A stretch of DNA of 32,919 nucleotides from Solirubrobacterales bacterium (GTDB taxonomy: Bacteria > Actinomycetota > Thermoleophilia > Solirubrobacterales > Solirubrobacteraceae): the NCBI GenBank assembly GCA_019239375.1, contig JAFAZZ010000549.1:1-32919 (forward strand). The letters are read 5' to 3'. A program made the position numbers and the translations under genes. This document shows, one piece after another, positions 7,663 to 20,502 of this stretch; positions within the stretch are counted from its first letter, which is position 1, and every line of letters starts with the position of its first letter. The notes beneath the pieces were generated by a model. It was given only the letters and a program-made list of their open reading frames with translations, had not been told where the DNA came from and did not search any database.

Positions 7663-7669
7663 CCTCCCT
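7663..7669 (-). promoter_or_regulatory. csrA Shine-Dalgarno containing an A-N-GGA CsrA-type site
   Basis: On the minus strand AGGGAGG ends 10 bases before the csrA ATG. AGGGA matches the A-N-GGA consensus bound by CsrA, and a downstream TCCC just before the start could pair with GGGA to hide the site. Autoregulation is plausible by analogy with other bacteria but untested. The rest of the 208-base divergent gap to 7861 shows no clear promoter. Confidence 0.5.
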
Positions 7670-7860
7670 GCTCGCCTGGTCGCCGACCGTGGACCGGAAC
7701 ACCCCTGATCCACGGGCCGCCGGTCCGAACGGCCAGCATAGCGTGTGCCATCTGATCCACACAACCCAGCAGCCATCCGTTCGGCGGCACGTGTCCACAC
7801 GTCGAACGAGCGCCGTGCCGCCGCCCTCCAGCCGTTGCCTGTACTAGTCTCCGCGCCGAC

Positions 7861-8421
7861 ATGGCTCGTCGATCGCTAAGACCTGAACTCAACCGGATCC
7901 GCGCCTGGGTTCGCCAGGGGCGGACCGACGCGTGGATCGCCCATCAGCTCGAGGTGACCGTCCAGCAGATCCAGGCCTTCAAGCGCGAGCAGGGCCTTGA
8001 GCCCGACGGCGACCCCGACGCCGGCCTGGGCGTTGACTTCGACGACGAGATCGACCTCCGGGCCGAGGACGACGCGCTTATCGCCGCCGAGCTCGAGGCG
8101 GCCGAGGCGCGGCAGACCGAGCAGGAGGAGGACGAGGAGGGCGACGGAGACGAGGACGAGGAGGGTTCGCCGGGTCGGGCCCGGCGCCGGCGGGGTCGCC
8201 GCGGCGGCCGGCGGGGCGGGCGGCGCAAGCCCACTACGCTCGAGGCGACCTTTGACCACGGGGAGGAGGGCTACGGCCTCTGGCTCGACCCCGCCGTCCA
8301 GGACGACCCGATCTACGCCGAATACTGGGCCGGCCATCGTCCGGTCGAAGTCGCCATCGAGGAGGATCAGATCGTCATCCGCCGGGTGGGCGAGGACGAC
8401 GCCGAGAACGACGGCGAGTAG
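7861..8421 (+). CDS. Hypothetical protein: N-terminal HTH-like helix pair, acidic linker, RG-rich basic patch, C-terminal domain
   Basis: 186 residues from an ATG. Residues 1-45 resemble a helix-turn-helix ([20 protein letters not shown] then [13 protein letters not shown]). A highly acidic region at about 50-100 ([26 protein letters not shown]) is followed by a short arginine/glycine block ([18 protein letters not shown]). The C-terminal part is globular-looking: [30 protein letters not shown], then a strand-rich end. This mix suggests a nucleic-acid-associated protein, perhaps chromatin- or RNA-linked, but I do not recognise a named family. It is divergent from csrA. The third-position GC pattern supports real coding in this frame despite the low complexity. 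Confidence 0.78.
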   Translation: MARRSLRPELNRIRAWVRQGRTDAWIAHQLEVTVQQIQAFKREQGLEPDGDPDAGLGVDFDDEIDLRAEDDALIAAELEAAEARQTEQEEDEEGDGDEDEEGSPGRARRRRGRRGGRRGGRRKPTTLEATFDHGEEGYGLWLDPAVQDDPIYAEYWAGHRPVEVAIEEDQIVIRRVGEDDAENDGE

Positions 8422-8516
8422 CCGGCGCAGCCGGCCAAGTTGTTTTGGTGCGTTCCGTCCGCGCCGAGTGTGAGTGTGGCAACCGGCGATGAGGGATGCG
8501 TCGAATAGGTTAGGTT

Positions 8517-8613
8517 TTGTGGTGGGCGCCACAGCCTTGGCTCGCGGTGTTGTGGTGGGGGGCCGCAACGTTGGATCGCGGTGTTGTGGTGGGGGCCGCA
8601 ACGTTGGATCGCG
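8517..8613. repeat. 33-34 bp tandem repeat, three copies, in a convergent gap
   Basis: Units begin at 8517, 8550 and 8584. The second and third are nearly identical (TTGTGGTGGGG then CCGCAACGTTGGATCGCG); the first is diverged in its middle. It lies in the 399-base gap between two convergent genes (8422-8820), where I see no coding sequence. The unit is not palindromic and the copies abut with no spacers. Confidence 0.82.
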
Positions 8614-8704
8614 CGTGTCCACGTCGCCGGGGACCCTGTGAAACGCAGTAAGGCCATCCGCGCGAGAGTGCCTTTTGCAGCAAAGCCAGCCGCACACGGG
8701 CGCC

Positions 8705-8772
8705 TTGTGCACAATAAGCGTCGTGTACATGCTTATGTCGCCAAACCATCCGGTCAGCGCGGCGGTTTGGCG
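8705..8772. other. Cluster of palindromes in a relatively AT-rich intergenic stretch
   Basis: Three structures follow each other: a perfect 10-bp palindrome TTGTGCACAA (8705-8714), a hairpin ATAAGC/GCTTAT (8714-8719 with 8731-8736), and a perfect 9-bp stem CGCCAAACC/GGTTTGGCG (8739-8747 with 8764-8772). On the plus strand the last stem is followed within two bases by TTTT. It could be a terminator for plus-strand transcription or part of a small RNA; neither is demonstrated. Confidence 0.5.
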
Positions 8773-8820
8773 CGTTTTACATGCCGGCGAACGCGATCGC
8801 CACCGCTCCCGCGGCCCCGC

Positions 8821-9165
8821 TCAGCGCTGCTCCTCGCGCACGACGCGCGCCCCGCCGGCGTAATCGCTGGCCTCACGCACGTAGCGCGCGAACGCCGCGC
8901 CGCAAACGGTGGTCATGTCCCACGCCTCGGGCGTGCCCGGCGCGGCTCGGAGGGCGATGTCGAAGCACCAGTCGGTCCCTGCCTCGCCGTAGAAGCGCGC
9001 CAGTTCCTCGGTGGTGAACGTGCCGCCGACGCGCCGGCGCAGTTCAGCGACGATCTCATCGGTCACCCGCTCGAGCGCCGGCCGGATCGCCGGTTCGGCG
9101 TCCGCCAAGCGGCGCTGGCCCTCGCGCCACAAGCCGATCACGTCATCGAAGCGGAGCACCGCCAT
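8821..9165 (-). CDS. Hypothetical soluble protein after ftsB
   Basis: 114 residues from an ATG (MAVLRFDDVIGLWREGQRRL). No signal peptide or membrane segment is visible. The order is an N-terminal helix pair, a basic/acidic helix (ERVTDEIVAELRRR), the turn GGTFTTEELARFYGEAGTDWCFDIAL with paired aromatic residues, and a C-terminal region with WDMTTVCGAAFARYVREASDY. I do not recognise a family. It is on the same strand as ftsB, 131 bases downstream of it, behind a hairpin, so it may have its own transcript. Confidence 0.72.
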   Translation of the reverse strand: MAVLRFDDVIGLWREGQRRLADAEPAIRPALERVTDEIVAELRRRVGGTFTTEELARFYGEAGTDWCFDIALRAAPGTPEAWDMTTVCGAAFARYVREASDYAGGARVVREEQR

Positions 9166-9276
9166 CCGGTTCGACTACCCCGCAGCCGGACCGGCAACCG
9201 CATCCGGCACTTGGCCGGCGCACGCTTCGCTTCGAGTTTCCGGAAGACCGCTTCGCGGGCGCCGGCAACCGCGACC

Positions 9277-9295
9277 GCCCAGCATCCGGCTGGGC
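9277..9295 (-). terminator. Hairpin directly after ftsB, no T-tract
   Basis: A perfect 7-bp stem GCCCAGC / GCTGGGC with loop ATCCG starts one base beyond the ftsB stop on the transcribed side. There is no run of T after it, so it is a candidate terminator or 3' stabiliser of the high-GC kind, not a textbook intrinsic terminator. Confidence 0.5.
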
Positions 9296-9296
9296 G

Positions 9297-9671
9297 CTAA
9301 TGATTCGGCAGACCCGTCACCTCGTACGGGTGCTCGCCCGGCCGCACCATCCCGAGCACCCGCGCATCGCGCAGGATCGTGGCTGGATCGTTGAGCGAGC
9401 GCTGCTGCGCCCGCAGCCAGGCGTTGTCGCGCGTGAGCTGGTGAACGATGGCGCGCTGGTGGGCGGCCTGGTTTCGCACCGCGAGGTAGGCCAGCGCCTG
9501 CTGCACGTACAACCCCGCGACGACGCACAGGACGACCAGCAGGCTGACCCGACCGATCCGGTCCCAGCGAACGCGCTCGCGCAGCGCGCGAGTCGGCACC
9601 CGCCGCGGCTTGGTAGGTGCCGAGCGACCAGGCCGGCGCGGTGACGCGGTTGCGGGACGGGCTGACGGCAT
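9297..9671 (-). CDS. ftsB: Septum formation initiator, FtsB/DivIC family
   Basis: About 124 residues from the ATG at 9671. A basic, proline-rich cytoplasmic N-terminus of about 40 residues leads to a transmembrane helix (IGRVSLLVVLCVVAGLYVQQ). A periplasm-side coiled coil follows (QRAIVHQLTRDNAWLRAQQRSL) and then the family's compact end (NDPATILRDARVLGMVRPGEHPYEV). FtsB/DivIC forms a trimer with FtsL and FtsQ/DivIB at the division septum. The position behind eno is the typical actinobacterial arrangement. An in-frame GTG at 9746 would add 25 residues read through the tandem duplication; I prefer the ATG because an AAGG precedes it at suitable distance and the extension looks non-coding. Confidence 0.88.
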   Translation of the reverse strand: MPSARPATASPRRPGRSAPTKPRRVPTRALRERVRWDRIGRVSLLVVLCVVAGLYVQQALAYLAVRNQAAHQRAIVHQLTRDNAWLRAQQRSLNDPATILRDARVLGMVRPGEHPYEVTGLPNH

Positions 9672-9700
9672 CCGCTGCGGCCTTCGTTCGACGCGCGGAG

Positions 9701-9758
9701 GCTCCTTCCTTCTGCACCGACCCGTGCAGGCTCCTTCCTTCTGCACCGACCCGTGCAG
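9701..9758. repeat. Perfect 29-bp tandem duplication carrying a hairpin and a Shine-Dalgarno-like sequence
   Basis: Two identical copies, 9701-9729 and 9730-9758, lie between the eno stop and the ftsB start. On the minus strand each reads a 6-bp stem CTGCAC / GTGCAG with loop GGGTCG, followed at once by AAGGAAGGAG. Perfect identity means the duplication is recent or maintained. Confidence 0.92.
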
Positions 9759-9766
9759 GACGCTCG

Positions 9767-11822
<2,056 letters not shown>

Positions 11823-11826
<4 letters not shown>

Positions 11827-12935
11827 CCGGTCGAGGTGCCGGTGGTGGCCGTCTTTGGCGCCTTGTAGCCCTTGCAATCGGCCATCGCGTACTGGCTGCG
11901 GCAGGCGGTCTGGCTGAGCCAGTTCTTCTTGGCCTGGTTGTCGATTGCCGTTTGCGCGTTTTGCTGCTGCTGGCTTGTGAGCTGCTGGCGGATCAGCGGC
12001 GTGGCCTGAGCGAGCGACTGGTGCGTGGCCGGCTTGATCTGAGTCACCTCGAACACGTAGTAGCCGAATTGCCCCTTGATCGGCCCGAGCAGCTTGTTCA
12101 CCGGCGCCGAGAAGGCGGCGCTGGCCAGTGCGGCGTCCGCCTGCTGCTTGGTCACGCCGTTGAGCACCCCGCCGCTGTTCTTGGTCGTCGGGTCGGTCGA
12201 GTACTTCTTCGCCACCGCGCTCCAGCTCTGACCGGACTGCAAGGCCTGCTTGGCCGCCTGCGCCTGAGCTTGGTTGCTGGCTAGGACCACCCGCATGTTC
12301 CGCGACTCCTGTGTGCTGAACTGCGAGGAGTGACTGTTGTAGTAAGCCTGAATCTGAGCCGGGGTGATCGTCGAGTTTTGCTTGGCCACCAGCTTCTGCA
12401 CGATCTCGTTGATCCGGAAGCGGAACAGGATGTCCTCCATCGTCTGCCCCGTCTGCTTTAGGAAGTTATTGAACCCGGCGGCGGTGGGGAACTGCTGGTT
12501 CTTGGCCGTGGCGAACGCGGTCTGCACCTGGGCGTCGGTCACCTTGACGCCGAGCTTGGCCGCGTCCGCCTGGTACCAGTAGGACTTGATGAGAAAGTCC
12601 ATGACCTGGCTGGAAAGCGAGGTGAACAGCTGGTTGCAGTCGCTACGCAGCGTCTTCACCGGGGTCTTGGACAGGCTCGGGATCTCCTGGCGGACCTGGG
12701 CCACGCAGTTGTCGAAGTTCGGCGGGTCGTTGGGCACGATCACCGGCTGACCCGGGCTCTGAGCGGCCTGACTCTTAGCCGCGACGTACATCCAGTGGTT
12801 GAACGCCTGAGTGGTGATGGGGTTGCCGGCGACGTTGGCCACGGCATCGCCGGGCACGCTGCTGCCGCAGCCAGCCACGCCGATCGCGAACACAAAAAAG
12901 GCGCCAAGCGCCAGGAGGGAACTACGAACCTTCAT
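11823..12935 (-). CDS. Parvulin-type peptidyl-prolyl isomerase lipoprotein (PrsA/SurA-like foldase)
   Basis: 370 residues from the ATG at 12935. The N-terminus is a lipoprotein signal peptide (basic MKVR, hydrophobic LLALGAFFVFAIG, lipobox VAGC with C23), so the protein is lipid-anchored outside the membrane. A SurA_N-like region covers about residues 25-200 (DAVANVAGNPITTQAFNHW). A parvulin domain follows at about 215-315 (MRVVLASNQAQAQAAKQAL, WSAVAKKYSTDP, GGVLNGVTK, GPIKGQFGYYVFEVTQI). It likely assists folding of secreted proteins. The tail is glutamine- and alanine-rich. The stop overlaps the mazG start. The same frame stays open far upstream into mfd, but that stretch is only the mfd gene read out of frame. 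Confidence 0.92.
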
Positions 12936-13003
12936 CGGCCGACGATGGTAGCGGGGGTATCGCGGCCGCGGGGTGTCACGTGTGAAGAATGGGCTAAGAA
13001 TGG

Positions 13004-13019
13004 GCCGCCTTTCGGCGGC
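13004..13019 (-). terminator. GNRA-type hairpin in the mfd / foldase gap
   Basis: A perfect 6-bp stem GCCGCC / GGCGGC closed on the minus strand by a GAAA tetraloop lies 78 bases after the mfd stop and 69 before the foldase start. It is followed by a doubled GCCCATTCTT motif, not a T-run. It may be a partial terminator or processing site between mfd and the foldase-mazG-eno run. Nothing else is evident in this 161-base gap. Confidence 0.45.
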
Positions 13020-13096
13020 ATCCGTGACCGTCCCAAGAACGCCGAGCGAAGCGAGGCCCGCGACGCCAAGGCCGTGAAGACGCAGGCGGGCGGGGC

Positions 13097-16474
<3,378 letters not shown>

Positions 16475-16627
16475 CTCAAGATCGAGTCTAGGTCGTGCCC
16501 AACGGGCGGAGCGGTTGGCCCGATCGTCAGAAGTCGGACCCGGGGTTGTGCGCGTCGGCTCTTGCAGCCGGAGGGTCTATTTGCAAAGAATTCGCGCTCG
16601 TCGCCAAACGTAAGGGAGGGGTACGGA

Positions 16628-18307
16628 GTGCAAAAAAGACTGCTGTTGCTCGCCGCTGTGGCGGGCGCCGTAGTGGGCATGCTGTGCGTGAGCGCATCGG
16701 CCGGCGCCGCGACGCCGGGGACCACGCAGGTCCAACCGAGCATCACCTGGGGACCATGCTCGGATCCGAACCTTCAGCAGTTCAACGCGCAGTGCGGAAA
16801 CCTGTCCGTGCCGCTCGACTACCACAATCCGAACGGTGCGCAGATCCAGCTCGCGGTGTCGCGGATCCAGCACACCTCCAGCAACTATCAGGGCGTGATC
16901 CTGACCAATCCGGGCGGCCCCGGCGCGTCGGGACTGGGTCTTGATCCGTTCCTGATCGCGCAGTTTCAGGCCGACGGCTACGGCAGCACCACGGCCGACT
17001 ACGACTGGATCGGCTTCGACCCGCGCGGCGTGGGCTCGAGCGTCCCCGCCATCAGCTGCGACCCGAACTACATGGGACCCGACCGGCCGTTCTACGTTCC
17101 GTTCACCCGCTCGCTCTTGGACACGTGGCTGTCGCGCTCGCGGGGCTACGCGCAGGACTGCGCCTCTCAGAGCGCGGAGCAGACGGCGCTCTTGCACCAC
17201 ATGACCACGGTCGACTCGGCTCAGGACATGGACAGCATTCGGCAGGCGCTGGGCCAGCCGCAGATCACGTATTACGGGTTCTCCTATGGGACGTACCTCG
17301 GCCAGGTGTACTCGACGCTGTTCCCGTCGCACGTGCGTCGCCTGATCCTCGACAGCAACGTCGACCCGCGGACGGTCTGGTACCAGGCGAACCTCGACCA
17401 GGACGTGGCGTTCAACCGCAACGAGAACATCTGGTGGGCCTGGCTGGCCAAATACAACAGCGTCTACCACCTCGGCGCGACCCAGCAGGCGGTGGCCAGG
17501 ACCTTCTACCGGACCGAGGCACAGCTCCTCCTGCGTCCCGCAGGCGGGGTGGTCGGCCCGGACGAGTGGGTGGACATATTCCTCCAACCGGCCTACTACC
17601 AGCCAACCTGGGTCACCTACGCTCAGGCCTTCTCCGACTGGGTCAATCACCACGACGCGGCGGCGGCCAACGAGCTGATCGGGCTTTACCAGGCGGTGGA
17701 TAGCCCGGGCAACGACAACGGGTTCGCGGCCTACCTCGCAGTGCAGTGCACCGACGCGCCCTGGCCGACGAACTGGAGCCGGTGGAGCCGGGACAACTGG
17801 GCGATCTTCAGCTACGCCCCGTTCATGACCTGGGCCAACGCCTGGTTCAACGCCCCGTGCATCTATTGGCCGGCGCCGCCGAACCGACCGGTGGCGATCA
17901 ACGGCGGCGGAATCCAGAGCGCGCTGCTGATCGACGAGACGCTCGACGCCGCAACGCCGTTCCCCGGCAGCCTCGAGGTGCGCAGGCTGTTCCCGCACTC
18001 GGTACTGCTGGCCGAGCCGGGCGGCACGACGCACGCGGAGACGCCAAGCGGCGACCTGTGCGTGGACGGCACCATCGCCGCCTACCTGGCCGACGGGACG
18101 TTGCCGCCGCGCAACAACTCGGCGCCCTGGGACAAGACGTGCGCGCCGCCGCCCGTGCCCGTCCCGCCGGGCGCCAGCGCCACCACGGCCGCCGCCAAGG
18201 CTGGCTCGGCCCGCGCGGCGCGTCTCAGGTCAGCCGCATCGCGGCTCCGGCATTCCGCAGCCCCAGCGATGCGCCGGCTCGGCATCGCGGCGGCGGAGAT
18301 CCGCTGA
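16628..18307 (+). CDS. Secreted alpha/beta hydrolase, peptidase S33 (tripeptidyl-aminopeptidase-like)
   Basis: About 559 residues from the GTG at 16628, preceded by an AAGGGAGGGG ribosome site. A Sec signal peptide occupies about residues 1-28 (KRLLLLAAVAGAVVGMLCVSASAGAA). The oxyanion region NPGGPGASG is at 94-102, DWIGFDPRGVGSS follows, the nucleophile elbow GFSYG places S219, and the C-terminal half supplies D440 (ETLDAATPFPG) and H469 (GGTTHAE). These match the exported S33 aminopeptidases of actinobacteria, which release short N-terminal peptides; the C-terminal lid (TAP_C-like) is present. The tail after about residue 510 is proline/alanine-rich and then basic, possibly wall-associated. 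The gene is divergent from mfd with a 153-base gap. Confidence 0.92.
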   Translation: MQKRLLLLAAVAGAVVGMLCVSASAGAATPGTTQVQPSITWGPCSDPNLQQFNAQCGNLSVPLDYHNPNGAQIQLAVSRIQHTSSNYQGVILTNPGGPGASGLGLDPFLIAQFQADGYGSTTADYDWIGFDPRGVGSSVPAISCDPNYMGPDRPFYVPFTRSLLDTWLSRSRGYAQDCASQSAEQTALLHHMTTVDSAQDMDSIRQALGQPQITYYGFSYGTYLGQVYSTLFPSHVRRLILDSNVDPRTVWYQANLDQDVAFNRNENIWWAWLAKYNSVYHLGATQQAVARTFYRTEAQLLLRPAGGVVGPDEWVDIFLQPAYYQPTWVTYAQAFSDWVNHHDAAAANELIGLYQAVDSPGNDNGFAAYLAVQCTDAPWPTNWSRWSRDNWAIFSYAPFMTWANAWFNAPCIYWPAPPNRPVAINGGGIQSALLIDETLDAATPFPGSLEVRRLFPHSVLLAEPGGTTHAETPSGDLCVDGTIAAYLADGTLPPRNNSAPWDKTCAPPPVPVPPGASATTAAAKAGSARAARLRSAASRLRHSAAPAMRRLGIAAAEIR

Positions 18308-18320
18308 AGTGAGCCGGCAA

Positions 18321-18352
18321 CCCGTGTGCCCCGGGATGCCGGGGCACACGGG
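18321..18352 (+). terminator. Strong 14-bp hairpin after the S33 peptidase gene
   Basis: CCCGTGTGCCCCGG (18321-18334) pairs perfectly with CCGGGGCACACGGG (18339-18352) around a GATG loop. It begins 13 bases after the stop codon. No T-tract follows. As a symmetric structure in a convergent gap it could serve both strands. Confidence 0.75.
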
Positions 18353-18445
18353 CCGTGCCCGGCGGTCGTTAACGGGGGGTCCGTTATCGGCGCCGACCGG
18401 ACGTGCGTTCGGGCGGGGCGGGCCGGGGGCGCAAGCGGGGCGGGG

Positions 18446-18553
18446 TCAGGCCGGCGCGGGCGCGCAGGGAGGTCAGGCGGGCGCGCGGACGGGTCAGGCG
18501 GGCGCGCCGGCTCGGCGGGGTCAGGCCGGCGCGCGAGCAGGGGCGACTCAGGC
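18446..18553. repeat. Degenerate tandem repeat extending the pth 3' end, in-frame stop codon repeated five times
   Basis: On the minus strand GCCTGA, which is the last alanine-stop of pth, recurs at 18553-18548, 18526-18521, 18499-18494, 18478-18473 and 18451-18446. The spacings are 27, 27, 21 and 27 bases, so every extra TGA is in the pth frame. The unit core is GCGCSSGCCTGACCC. No gene is visible between the hairpin at 18352 and the pth stop. Confidence 0.8.
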
Positions 18554-19117
18554 CGGCGCCGGGCTCATGACGGTCCGCTCGGTCACGTCGGCGGCCTCCT
18601 CGATCAGCGCATTGACATCGGTTTTCGGTTCGCGGAAGCGGCTGAGCACGTAGGCGGCGACCCGGTCTGGGTCGGTGGTCGGCGGCCGGCCGACGCCGAT
18701 CCTGACGCGGGTGAAGTCACCCGACCCGAGACCTTGTCTTAGTGACTTCAAACCGTTGTGGCCGGCCAGGCCGCCGCCGGTCCGGACGCGGATCTCGCCG
18801 AACGGCAGGTCGATCTCGTCGTGCACGACCAACACGCGGTCGAGCGGAACCTTGAACGCGCCGCGCGCCGGCCCGACCGAGTCACCCGCGTCGTTCATGT
18901 AGGTCTGGGGCTTGAGAATCGCCACGCGCGGGCCGCCCGGACCCGAGCGCCCCTCGGTGAGGAGCCCGCGGTATTTGGATTTGGCCTTCGGCAGGCCCCA
19001 TCGGCTCGCCAGGACGTCGGCGACCTCGAAGCCGATGTTGTGACGGGTGCCGTCGTACTCGGCGCCTGGGTTTCCGAGCCCGACGATCAGCCAGTCGACC
19101 GGGGCGCTACTGGCCAT
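18548..19117 (-). CDS. pth: Peptidyl-tRNA hydrolase
   Basis: 189 residues, standard bacterial Pth size, ATG start. It cleaves the ester bond of peptidyl-tRNAs that drop off ribosomes and so recycles tRNA. Family landmarks are LIVGLGNPGAEYDGTRHNIGF with N16 and catalytic H26, KPQTYMNDAG with N75, VVHDEIDLPFGEIRVR with D100, and GGGLAGHNGLKSL with N121. A GVGRPP and YVLSRF segment completes the fold. It lies 39 bases downstream of rplY, the usual conserved pair, and is probably co-transcribed. The C-terminus (MSPAPA) merges into the downstream repeat array. Confidence 0.97.
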   Translation of the reverse strand: MASSAPVDWLIVGLGNPGAEYDGTRHNIGFEVADVLASRWGLPKAKSKYRGLLTEGRSGPGGPRVAILKPQTYMNDAGDSVGPARGAFKVPLDRVLVVHDEIDLPFGEIRVRTGGGLAGHNGLKSLRQGLGSGDFTRVRIGVGRPPTTDPDRVAAYVLSRFREPKTDVNALIEEAADVTERTVMSPAPA

Positions 19118-19156
19118 CCAGGATGCTTCAGCGGACGATCGCGCCGCGCACCGGGG

Positions 19157-19843
19157 CTACTCGCCCCCGGTCTCGCCGGCAGCCGGTTGTTCGCCGGCTG
19201 CCTCCTCGGCCTGCTCGGCGGTCTCTCCCTCGGCCACGCGCTCGGTCTCCTCCTCGATTTCCTCTTCCGCTTCGACCTGCAGTCTGGGCGGGGTGACCGT
19301 GACCACGACGGTCTCGGCATCATCGCTGAGCGTCACCCCGCGGGGAGGCGTGACGGCGTCGAGCGTGATCGTGTCGCCGATCTGAACGTCCGAGACGTCG
19401 AGATGGATGACGTCGGGGATGTCGCCCGGCAGCGCCTCGATATTCAGCTCGCGCGTGACCTGCTCGAGCACCCCGCCCTCCTTGACCCCGGGCGCGTCCT
19501 CCCCGCCGACCAGGTCGAGCACCACTGTCGCGCTGATCGCCTGGTCCATGCGCACGCGGAGCATGTCGACATGGATCGTGTCGCCGCTGACGGGATGCCG
19601 GGTGAGCTCCTTGACCACCACCGGCGTCCCGCCGGCGCCGTCGATGCTCAGCTCGATGACCGCGCCGGCGTGGGACAGCGTCTGCCGAAGCAACCGGCTA
19701 TCGACCTGAAAGGCGACCGGCTCCTCGCCACCGCCGTACAGAACCCCGGGAACGTTGCCGGCGCGACGCAGGCGGCGGGCTGCGCGCGAACCCGCGGCCT
19801 CCCGACGCTCGACTGCCAGGGTTGTCGCTTGTGCCGTGGCCAT
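19157..19843 (-). CDS. rplY: Large ribosomal subunit protein bL25, CTC form
   Basis: 228 residues. The N-terminal 5S rRNA-binding domain (about 1-95) has RLRRAGNVPGVLYGG and PVAFQVDSRLLRQTL. The C-terminal TL5/CTC beta domain (about 96-190) has HVDMLRVRMDQAISATVVL, LEQVTRELNIEALPGDIPDVIHLDVSDVQIGDTITL and an ETVVVTVTPP strand. A long acidic tail rich in glutamate and alanine follows. bL25 binds 5S rRNA at the central protuberance; the CTC form is linked to general stress in Bacillus. The ATG at 19843 is the family start. It is followed by pth on the same strand, and 309 bases of divergent gap containing a tandem repeat lie upstream. Confidence 0.97.
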   Translation of the reverse strand: MATAQATTLAVERREAAGSRAARRLRRAGNVPGVLYGGGEEPVAFQVDSRLLRQTLSHAGAVIELSIDGAGGTPVVVKELTRHPVSGDTIHVDMLRVRMDQAISATVVLDLVGGEDAPGVKEGGVLEQVTRELNIEALPGDIPDVIHLDVSDVQIGDTITLDAVTPPRGVTLSDDAETVVVTVTPPRLQVEAEEEIEEETERVAEGETAEQAEEAAGEQPAAGETGGE

Positions 19844-19960
19844 GACCGGCGAGTGATGGTAGCGAGCACGCCGCGCCCAGCGGGCCTGCCGCGATCGGAC
19901 CCGGCGGGGGTCCGGCTGCCGGAGCGGCTATCCCACGGCAGCGTACGCCTCGCCGCCCCC

Positions 19961-20084
19961 TTCACCGGCGCCCGTCCCGCTCTTCCGTCACCGGCGCACG
20001 CCCCGCTTTTCCGTCACCGGCGCACGCCCCGCTTTTCCGTCGCCGGCGCACGCCCCGCTCTTCCGTCACCGGCGCCCCGCCGCG
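19961..20084. repeat. 26-bp tandem repeat in the rplY upstream region
   Basis: Near-identical units start at 19983, 20009, 20035 and 20061 (core TTCCGTCACCGGCGCACG), with a diverged partial copy from 19961. Differences are single substitutions in the tail of the unit and in the GTCRCC position. The array lies in the 308-base divergent gap between rplY and the gene at 20152. I see no other feature there, and no clear promoter. Confidence 0.85.
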
Positions 20085-20151
20085 CCCCCGCCATCAGCGA
20101 ACCCGCCACCACCCCTTCACCCGGGGAGAACGTCGCGCTAAGCTAGCGCCA

Positions 20152-20484
20152 ATGTCAGGCGACGCTCAGCTACTGCTGATGATCGCCGGGATGCACCTCC
20201 TGGGGCTTGTCTGTGCGGCCGTGCTCATCATCCCCGCCCTGCGCGCCAGCCCCGAGTTCCCGCCGAACCGTCCTGATCCTGGCTCGGATGGTGGCGGCGG
20301 AGGCGGTCCAGAACGGCCGCCGGCGCCGCAGGATCCGCCGCGCGGCGGCGGCATCCCCATGTCCGATGCCGAGCCGGCGCGCGTCCGGCTGCGCGATCAC
20401 CGGAAGCTGACTGAGCGCCTGCCCAAGCGCGAGCGCCGGCCGGCACGCGAACCGGAGCGCACGCCGGTCAGAACCGGCTCGTAA
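20152..20484 (+). CDS. Small membrane-anchored hypothetical protein, Gly/Pro-rich linker and basic tail
   Basis: 110 residues from an ATG. One transmembrane segment at about 7-28 (LLLMIAGMHLLGLVCAAVLIIP) is followed by a proline/glycine-rich low-complexity stretch and a strongly basic C-terminus (RVRLRDHRKLTERLPKRERRPAREPER). The tail is predicted to be cytoplasmic. I recognise no family. It converges on the next gene, 18 bases away. The low complexity lowers certainty, but the hydrophobic start and the ATG position support a real gene. Confidence 0.65.
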   Translation: MSGDAQLLLMIAGMHLLGLVCAAVLIIPALRASPEFPPNRPDPGSDGGGGGGPERPPAPQDPPRGGGIPMSDAEPARVRLRDHRKLTERLPKRERRPAREPERTPVRTGS

Positions 20485-20502
20485 GCCACCTGCGCCGCGC
20501 CC

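Noticed and set aside
16475-16627. Sigma-70-like promoter in the mfd/S33 divergent gap (TTGCAG near 16563)
   Set aside because: No convincing -10 element at proper spacing; single-hexamer matches are too frequent to report.
18446-18553. Possible CRISPR-like or coding repeat array after pth
   Set aside because: The spacing is 27 or 21 with no conserved repeat/spacer division, and every in-phase unit on the pth strand contains TGA, so it is neither CRISPR nor a pth extension.
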